The notes below the pieces were generated by a model. The model was not told the origin of the DNA, did no database searches, and worked only from the letters and a program-made list of their open reading frames with translations. DNA of 64,000 nt from Isoetes taiwanensis (taxonomy: Eukaryota > Streptophyta > Lycopodiopsida > Isoetales > Isoetaceae), in the NCBI GenBank assembly GCA_021234155.1, contig JAJEKV010000038.1:12924213-12988212 (forward strand). The letters are read 5' to 3'. Below, piece by piece: positions 55,540 to 64,000 of this stretch. Positions within the stretch are counted from its first letter, which is position 1. Each line of letters opens with the position of its first letter. The position numbers were made by a program, and so were the translations under genes.

Positions 55540-58500
55540 TAATATCTCAGATCAGGTAGGGATGATGATCTAGAATGTGCGATGGATCTGTCAAGTATGG
55601 AAATGTAATGACATGGTATCCTAGTATTGGTTTCTTTAATTATATTTTCTGTAGTAGATACTCTGGAGATGCATGCTATCAAGGAACTAATCTTAGCTCA
55701 ATGCAGTACAAAACATGAAGGACGCTAATACAAACACGTCTTCAAGCACAAGGAGCCCAAAAATGAACTACTATATTTAACCAATATCATATCATAAAAA
55801 AACCATGGTATATGTGGTTTCTTATGCATGAATTAATTCGATAGAAGAAAACTACATGCTATAGTGATTTGTCTAAACTGATTATGGTTTATGATATGGT
55901 TATTAATGTTGATTGTGATGCTATAGTGGTTTATTAAAGCTCGTTGTGGTTTTGTGAGATAGCTTTTGCATACTATAGTGGTTCGTTAAACTAGTAATAG
56001 TTTGTTAATACACTCCATATAAATGGTTATTAGACCATCTCCACAATATTGAAGTACCTTTAACTAATCTTTTGACATTCACAATTACCTTCCCATCTCT
56101 ATTGAATTCTTTTTTTTTTTTTTCCCAAAGGCCACTTAATCTAATGTGGAAACTTACATATGGACATATGAAATCCTCACGTATAAAGAACATGTATGAT
56201 ACAAGATCACATGATGAGGATTTACACAAGGAAGAAATACTTGTGTGTATATTTAAATTTACCAAAAGGGTATTGTTATGCAATCGATCCGAGTAGCCGA
56301 TCGGGATTCTCGGACAACATCCATGCATTGCATGCGTCGCATGCATATATCACATGCATTTTTGAGCCAGCTCATTCAGTGAGGAGATTGCTATTTATTG
56401 TGGAGTTCTTCTTTAACTTATCATTGGTGCTTTCTCATCTCTCAGCAGTTTCCTTGTTTCTCACTCTCCATCCCTTAATTTTGTTATTTAGGTAAATGTT
56501 GTTTATCAAAATTCTCTCGTGGCATGCGTGACCAGCCTCTGGCTTTTCGAGGTTTTTGTTTTATTATCATTGTGTTTTAGTGGTGGTGATGTGCAGGTGA
56601 TGCGCGACTACGTTTCTCCTTGAAGCGTGGGATTTTTATGGGAGCGTTTTAGCAACCTTGCATTTGTTTAAGCCCCTTGCCAGCTTATCACTAGGGTTTT
56701 TCCTTGAAAACCCAAAAGGGCGAGGTTTATTAATCTCGATGATAAGCTCTTGACAGGTACATTAGCCAAGATTTGTAGCAAACAATAGGCGATATAACTA
56801 GATATTCTCTAGGGTTTTTAAATTTTATGGGTACCTTATAATATGCAGCTCCACTCTATATCATTGTAGAAAAACTGAGATGAATGAAAAGCCTATCTAT
56901 TGTTGTTGTATCTTGCGAGTCGCAGCACGAGAATGTTCAATTTTGATCTACGATGGTGATAAAGATTATAAATAAATATTTCACTGCATATTTAATTTCT
57001 TACTTAAAAAGAAATATGCACTACATGCACATGTGTCCTTGCTACTGGATGGCTCGGATTGCTCTATGGATATGGTTCAGTATCCATCCTTGCCCAAAAA
57101 GGGCATATAAAAAGGGGGGAGGGGGATGAGAAGAAAAGTGCATGCTAAACCCGATGTTTGATAAAGGTAAGAGGGCATGATAAAGATAAGTGGGCATTAA
57201 TACCTATACAACATGCATACTGATAAAGCATAACATGAAATACTGCTTTGTTTATATCTTATATCTTTAGAACCTAAGCATTGCAACTAAATGCAGGGCA
57301 TGCAACAATATATCGAGGTACAAATTATTTGAATGATGCACCACTAACCAACGTGCGGCCCTACTATTGGAACTTTACCATTGACATCAATATCAATATA
57401 AAAAATCTCTCCTAAATATTACCCATTTCTCGCTTGTCACATGGGGATAATTCTAGATTCCTTAGAAAAACTCGATTAAGATGGCACATGTGAAAATATT
57501 AGAAGATTAGAAAGCTAAAATATCATGTTAGGCATCTCCATAGGTTGTAAAGGCATTCCTTGATTTTAAAAGAGTCAAGAACTTGAGGTAGATTTGGAGC
57601 TTATAAATATTAGCCACTATAACATTAGAACACAAAACTCCAGTTTAAACAAGTCATTAAGAATTGAATTGAATTGAATTGTCTTTTATCACCATGGAGA
57701 CGAAATGACGTATGGGACCCAGACAAACAAACAAAGAAGATATAGTATGGACTAATGGAAAAATGCAAAACTATCTTCAATATTAGTACAAATAGCAAAG
57801 TATGGAGAGAAGCACAAATCAAGTGACTGAAGAAAATGTTGCATTCTGCTTAATTTCACATAGACAAGGTAGGATCTACGTTAGCTTCCTACTCAAAGTA
57901 CAATCTAGATACAAAAATCTTTGTTTTAGTTGGAACTGACATCTAAAAGAGTAGTCAGAGCATACATGAACTATTATTGGTGTAGATAGAAGGAAATGGC
58001 ATATATTCTAAGAATAAGAATAAGAACAATGGGAAAAAAATATGTACCTATTAACAAGACTATTTTGGATCCTTGTAATTTTTCCAAGAAGCAGCTTCAT
58101 TCAAAGCATTCAACCAAGTTTATAAAGAATAACCATAAAAGTTGCTATGCTTCAATTGCTATGCCCTTTGTTGCACACACGGCATGCGGGCATGCAACTA
58201 TAGCTATGGAAGAAGGGGAGGGGAGGAGAGATGCATGATGGATATAATAGCAAAAAAAAAATCCTATCACCATATTTTTGGGAAGCCCAATGTCTTGGTA
58301 AGGAGTCCTTCCATATATATGCTTCTTCATGTGCCCTTTGTGGTTCTTTGCATCTCATGAAGAAAAAAAGAAGAAGAAAAAAAACAATTAAAAGTTCCAT
58401 ATTCTATCCCATGAAGACTTACCATCTCACAAAAAGAAGAAGACAAAAAACAATTAAAAAATGATTCTCGATGTCATGCAACAAATTGACCAAAACTCAT

Positions 58501-60880
58501 AGCTACCCGGAACCTGAGAACCAGAACATCCAACTTTCACAAAAAAAAAAAAAAAAGAAAAAAAGAATTGACTATGGATTTGGGGAACACATTGAACTAC
58601 TTTGCTAGCTTAAAAGTATAAAGGGCAATGAATAATATTGGTCTACTCAAATCTGTAAATTATGATATTGTGCAGAATATGATAGAATTCAAGCAATATG
58701 CCGATTTAAACAAATTAATCTCAAGATTAATGAATATCGATTCTTGCTGCAACGCTGCAGCTGCCCCTTGCAGCTGTGGAAGAGAGAGATGGGAAGAAAA
58801 GGACCACATTCCTGTTTCATTTTAGACTAAAATGCTTTTTTAATTTTTGCTATTAAGAACGACATCAGAAACAGTGTTTGAAACGTCTAAAATGTTGAAC
58901 ACCGTTCGGTGAATACCGATTTCAAAATAGGAACAAACATTTCGGGAATGTGCCACCTCTCGGAACGTATTCGAAATCGGAACAACGTTCAGAATGGCAT
59001 TCCCAGTAGCTATGCCAAAACTGCTTGGGACCGTGTATCACAACTTTCCTTTGCATTTCTCTAGATTAAATGGCCCATGTCTAAGTTGGTCCCATATTAA
59101 AATGCTAGTAACTTCCATAGCTCTGCGTCTGCTCCCCCAATCACAACTGCTGCCTGCTTCCCTATCTACTGGGTAGAGAACCGTTATGGACAAGGAGGGA
59201 TTCGAAACCCAACACCGTGGATCGTAGCGATTCTAATCCTCTGACATACTCGAACGCTATGTACCGGAGGAAAAGATGATAGCCACATTTTTTTTTAATC
59301 ATTTTATTTTGCTAAATAAGATTGGACTTATTTCAAAATGTCACCTTCTAAAAGAATTAAAAAAATTCAAAATTCCCACCATATTTTCATATCACGTTTA
59401 GGTTTCCCTTTCGCATGGCCAGTTGGCTCCGCTTCTACCCATACTTCTTCTCTGCCAGCTCCGGTTTCTTAAGCTTATGAGGAAATAGTAAGGAGGAGCA
59501 GACGATCTTAAGCCATAGCAGCACAATGGTTTTATTCCTCTACCCCGGTAAGCAATATCGTCTCTCTTCTTTTCTCTCTAAAGCATCTTACTTTGCCGAT
59601 TCTCTCCTTTATGATGCAGATCAATCGGATCCTAAGCATGAGGAGTTTTAGGTCATATATCACCTTGTTAAAGTCTAGCCAGGGAGAAAGCAACCCCATT
59701 AATTGTCTGGAACTGCCCGACACTTTTCCTTAGGTATTTCTAACTGCCAGTTTTGTTTATCATGCTATGTTTTTATTCTTCCTTGTATTTTGTTATCAAA
59801 ACTTTCCAGTCAATATTGGAACATATGGCCTTCTCTATTAAGTGTATTTGATATTGCATAATGGTTATGTATTGTCACATCTCGACTGGAGAGTGCACAG
59901 TGAAAAAGCTAATGCTGTTCACAAAAGCACTAACAATACCAGATGGCACAATTGTTGCTGATGCATGCTGGAGAATGGCAACCTGGGATGTGGATGCTGC
60001 ATTTCCTTCTGATTCAAGCACATTATTATGCAGAATCATTACTGATAAGGTATTGCTTGACTAAGTTACGCTATTATGCTGGAGAAGTAGTTCTTCTGTC
60101 CTAACACATGTTAGGGAGTTGTAGGACATTGCCCCAAAGGTAATTGCAGAGGAACTTAGACCTGAGGACACTCCTTTTCTAGAGTGATGACAAGAAATCT
60201 AGTCTTTGAAACATCAGCAGTTGATCCCCCACAGAAGATAGTGCAAGGTTTGATGAAAGCAATTCCTTATTCATTTTGATGCTTTTAAAATTTGTATTTT
60301 ATTGTCTGTTTGCGTTGTGCAGGAAATTCTAGGCATCTCTCCGTTGTGGAAAATGGGTAAGTCAACAGTAAAAGTGATTTTTCAGATGTTTCTAGATGCC
60401 CATTTGAAAAGTTAAAAGATAAGATCCTCGCTTTAGGTTGGAAACATATCTTCAAATATAGTTCCAAACATGTACTTACTGTTTCTTTGCATTGCTGCAG
60501 GTTATCCAAGGCAACATTTCCTGCAAGAACAACAGGCATTTTTAGAACTTGCATTCTGATCCGTTGTATTTTTAGAACTTGCATACAGATATAGACATCT
60601 TGTATTTTAGGGCACCAAACCCAGGGGTTCTCTTTACTATTTATCCATTTCAGAGGAGCATGAAATGGTTGTTCCATTAATCTTATTGAATGCCAGAGCC
60701 AAGATATTTTGTAGAGCAAATATGCAAGAGGGTATCGTTTTCCCTCAGCTTAACATGTGTTATTCGTGTGCGTATAGATTACAAGCAAAGCCCCTTCCAA
60801 TTTCGGGAACACAGATCTTTGGGGATCGGGCGGGGGTTAAAAAGCTCGTAAACAATGGGAGGGGCTTTTTTCCTCCTGGA
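55540..60880. other. AT-rich intergenic DNA with simple repeats
   Basis: No supported gene. 56690-56745 resembles the 3' end of the TTCC-tailed LINEs (ggtttttccttgaaaaccc followed by gaggtttattaatctcg). An AATTG repeat is at 57664-57682, A-rich runs at 58535-58565 and a T run at 56108-56122. 59530-59560 has an ATG with a gtaagc donor after 8 codons. 59861-60064 has an open stretch ending near a gtattg donor. None could be joined into a gene. Confidence 0.45.
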
Positions 60881-60889
60881 TTCTAGTTT

Positions 60890-61309
60890 TTGTTTACAGT
60901 CTGGAAACTTCTGTTGGTGGCGGAACTTAAGCGGCGCCACCAGAATTGTTATGTCAGTGCACTTCTGTGTTTTGGGGCTCGATTCTTGTTTGTTTCTGGA
61001 TTTATCTGCTGGATTATCATGCAGGCACTTTACATTTTCTCAGCTTCAGCACTGCTATTCCTCAATATACTAGTGGTAAGCAATGTCATTGCCGCATTGT
61101 GTACACTTTTCTTAAGCAGTTAGGACACTGTTTCAGCCCGACACTGATAGTGAGAACAGGATCTTAGTGTCTAGTTGAAATAGCATATTTTTCCTGTTTA
61201 ATTGCATATGGTTTCTCAAGTTTATGACTGAGCATTTGCAGGCAGAGGCTTTTGACCCATTAGGAAACATTACCATAAAATGGGATGTAATGAGCTGGCC
61301 TTCAAATGA
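60890..61309 (+). CDS. COBRA-like protein, N-terminal exons only
   Basis: The exon 61242-61309 reads AEAFDPLGNITIKWDVMSWP. This is the conserved start of mature COBRA/COBL proteins, plant GPI-anchored extracellular proteins that bind cellulose and orient microfibrils. It has a good acceptor (tttgcag|GCA) and a donor at 61310 splitting a GA-/Asp codon, where the family continues with D-G-Y-V-A. Upstream, an open stretch 60890-61075 ends at a donor (GTG|GTAAGC) in the matching phase. It encodes a hydrophobic segment (FLFVSGFICWI...SASALLFLNILV) suitable as a signal peptide. The start ATG at 60890 is uncertain. The remaining exons (Cys-rich CCVS region, GPI signal) were not found, so it is a gene fragment or pseudogene. 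Confidence 0.55.
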
Positions 61310-64000
61310 GTAAGACCTCTTCCTCTGCTTCGCAGCAGGCCAATCCCTTTGTACTGGTTCTGCCAGATGCGATAAGGCCCAAACCATATCCAAAGGTTGC
61401 AAGCCAGCCAGTTAATTTACTGCTAGACTTTTAGTAAGATCATGCTAGACTTTTTTACTGCAGCAAACATGATATTATGGTGCTGAGAAAGGGCACTGAC
61501 TGCTTGCAGCATGATGGCATCTTCCTCATTGAGGCTCTTTTATATTGGTGTCTTCTGCTCTTAAATTCTGGTTTTTAGAAAGGTTGCCCTTCAGCTTCCT
61601 TGCTGCAAAGTCTTCAAGCAGCAGATGTATTTGACGTTTCTAGCTTGTGGTTGCCCAAGTGTATAGGCGGAAATCTTGTAGCATGTGAAAAATGCATTAA
61701 GCTTGTAGCATGCGAATAAAACATTACTTGAGAACCTGCACTATGCAGTTTGGAAAGCTTTTTTTTTTCTGCAGGCACTAGGTTCAATTCAATGACAGAA
61801 TTGAACATTGAGAAGTTGTTTCCCGGAGAGAGCTTCCCCTGCACTATGTTGATCAATTTGAATAATAAGCTGTACTTCAGAACCAGCACCCTTTGCGCTC
61901 AGATTTGTGCTTAGAGGGTTCCAAGGTTGTAATGCATCAGATAAACCATCTGCTACTTTTGTGGAGAAACCAAGAAGTATTTGTTGGATTAGAAAAAACT
62001 ATTAGGTATGTTTCTTTGTTTCAGAGATTTGAATTAGAATTTTTGTTAAGCATTTTTTAAATCTGACATGTTGTAGACGAGATGTGGTTGAACTTTCATA
62101 TGGTAGTGGATGACATAGCTGTTAAGACAGCTAAAAGTTTACTAAAAGACATGGCATTGAATTTGCGATCTGGAATGGTGCAGATCACATTATCAGTGAT
62201 CTTGCTCGTTGTATGCATGTCCAAGTACAAATGGAAATATTAGGGTTCAAATCCCTGCCCGTTGAACTGGCTTATTTAACATCACAATATACCATAGTTA
62301 CTTTAATGATCACACATGCTTTTTCAATGTGAAAGTGTGATGTTTTATGTAAAAGCTTGCATTACTTTTCTTTTCTTCTTAACAATTTTGATTACCATTT
62401 ATGTTCGCAAAATGGCAATGGTTTTCGGGCATGAGTATGTGTGACTACATTTATTAAACCAACACCAAATTTATTGTCTAAAATATTATCAGCTTGTCCC
62501 AAAAGCTATCACTATCTTGACGAAAAACCACTAGCAACTTGACCCCAAAGCTCCCATTATGTTGACAAAAAACCATTAGCAACTTGACACAAAAGCTACC
62601 ACTATCTTGATGAAAAGACCATTAGTAGTTGACATGTGTCTTTTGATAAGAAATTGAAAAGTTTTATTGTATGAAACAACACTGGTTCATGTGAAAAATG
62701 AATAAACAACTTAATTATAAACCACTCTAAGTCACATGAACATTTTAGGCCAAAAACAAGGGGTGGTTCACTGCCTACATTACTTGTTAAACCATATACT
62801 TAAAACATAGACATAAAACATAGTGCTAAACTAAATAAATTAACTAGCATAAAGAACTGTGATGGTGAACTGTGGTAAGTAACTAGTCATAGTTTTTCAA
62901 CATATTAACCCACAAAGTAACATTAATATATTATAATGGTTTCGGGTAAAAACTATTATAAGAAACTAATAACGAAAATTTTTTGGGGGCCTTGTGAAGT
63001 GGAGCATGAATAGTGAGGTTGGATGACGTGAAGGTATGGTTTTTACATTTACTTATTTTCTCTACAATTGGTAGATGGTTGAGTGGTAGACCCTCTTGGC
63101 AAAGTATTTTGCAATAAAGTGTGAAAGAATGTCACAGCAGAATTCGGGTGAATTATTTCTACATTAGGGAGACATTAAGTGGCTTGCTGCTAGTGGATTG
63201 ATGCTTCTAGATCTTTAAGTATGAGGTGTTAATATACCCTCGCCTATTGTTGCTAAATCAATTTTAGGCAGGTTACATCTGAGTCCATGGTCACAACAAT
63301 GCAGTTAAAATAAGATATAAGCTGAGGCTGTCTGTTTGGATTGCTTTTGACGGTCCAAGTTGTCAGGATGGCTAGTTTGAAAATCTTGTATAGATAGTTA
63401 TGATGTTGACATAGAAGAAAATGCCATTATCCTACACAATGACTCTATTTGGAGATTAAAACTTTGTGCACGTTCTCGTAAGCAGTCTTTTGTGCATCTT
63501 TCTATCTAAGGTTATAGTTGGAACAACAAGAATTTCAACAAGAAAATCCACCATGCCCCTTAGTTGAAAACCTTTCTTGTCCTATTTGAACTGGGTGTCT
63601 TTGAAGATTCTTCTAGCTGACACATATAGAATTTCAGTCAATGTAGCTTTTTCTTTGTCCACAAGAATCCCTTGAATAAAAAACTTGAGGCTGGCAAAGG
63701 TTCTGCCCACAAGAGCAATTACTCATCCAACTATGCAATATGCAAAATTAGAAATATGGAAGTATAAATATATAATGGATATATGCCACTTTATTCTCTT
63801 ATTTTGGACTTCACTTTCTAGCTATTTTTTTGGTTCATAATGTATGTGAGCAGTAAGTTAAGATTCCTTAAGCTAATTGACCCAAATCTCATGATCATGT
63901 ACCAACTAATCTCACAAAAAAATACATATATCTAAACCAATATAATGTAGCTTCATTTTCGGATTTTGCATTGTAATAATTATGTCCAAAAAATAATAAT
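61310..64000. other. AT-rich DNA downstream of the COBRA-like exons
   Basis: No further COBRA motifs seen up to the window end. A three-copy 45-bp tandem occupies 62498-62633 (listed separately). 61771-61905 has an acceptor-like tgcag followed by a 45-codon open stretch without known motif. Confidence 0.45.
62498..62633. repeat. Three-copy tandem repeat, 45-bp unit
   Basis: Units of the form caaaagctaYcactatcttg followed by acgaaaaaccaYtagcaacttgac repeat three times with a few substitutions. Confidence 0.85.

Noticed and set aside
59180-59262. tRNA-like T-arm (gggtttcgaatccc) on the minus strand
   Set aside because: The loop has an extra base, the acceptor strands do not pair and no anticodon arm could be folded convincingly.
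62230-62275. tRNA-like T-arm phrase gggttcaaatccctg
   Set aside because: No matching acceptor or D arm upstream; a chance match.
1-64000. CRISPR array, bacterial operons, rRNA
   Set aside because: No regularly spaced repeats with unique spacers, no ribosome-binding-site-led gene strings and no rRNA signature; the sequence is eukaryotic nuclear DNA.

Overview
The window is nuclear DNA from a land plant. It is AT-rich, gene-poor and dominated by transposable elements, most of them broken by stops and 1-2 base frameshifts. GT-AG introns, plant-type L1 LINEs, a chromodomain Ty3/Gypsy element, a plant glycine-rich wall protein gene and a COBRA-like exon all point to a plant. The transposase family at 46.4-48.9 kb is one I associate more with ferns and animals than with seed plants, so a fern-like plant is my best guess. 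That guess is inference and weak.

Layout. 1-6045: an L1-type LINE on the + strand (ORF1 zinc knuckle, endonuclease, reverse transcriptase with YADD, C-terminal zinc finger, poly-A tail). 6-9 kb: AT-rich sequence with a second LINE fragment. 9.43-9.94 and 14.69-15.20 kb: two diverged copies of one LTR-like repeat. 13.7-14.0 kb: a two-copy 146-bp tandem. 18.3-19.2 kb: a two-copy 430-bp tandem. 20.9 kb: a Helitron-type 3' end. 23.5-25.4 kb: a 5'-truncated LINE on the - strand with a TTCC tail and a perfect 22-bp target duplication. 26.0 kb: an LTR/primer-binding-site remnant. 26.6-27.4 kb: satellite-like repeats, including three E2F-like GGCGGGAA boxes. 29.6-30.8 kb: the glycine-rich protein gene with TATA box and poly-A signal. 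30.9-31.1 kb: a foldback hairpin. 33.2 kb: a LINE fragment. 34.2-37.4 kb: a GC-rich LINE on the + strand with the same TTCC tail. 41.7-49.3 kb: a large terminal-inverted-repeat DNA transposon. 49.9-55.5 kb: a Ty3/Gypsy chromovirus. 60.9-61.3 kb: the N-terminal exons of a COBRA-like gene.

The most notable object is the 7.65-kb DNA transposon at 41681-49335. It has 25/26-bp matching terminal inverted repeats and a 4-bp CCTT duplication. It carries two convergent genes: on + a coiled-coil/RING-finger/NLS protein, and on - a DDE-like transposase with Cys-rich N-terminus and motifs DFAxNYT, DGCAA and HGKGEHDG. An AAGCACCC motif is clustered at both ends and in the middle. I cannot place it in a named superfamily.

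Caution: frameshifts are frequent even in an insertion whose target duplication is perfect, so some may be inherited from defective masters or be consensus errors rather than age.
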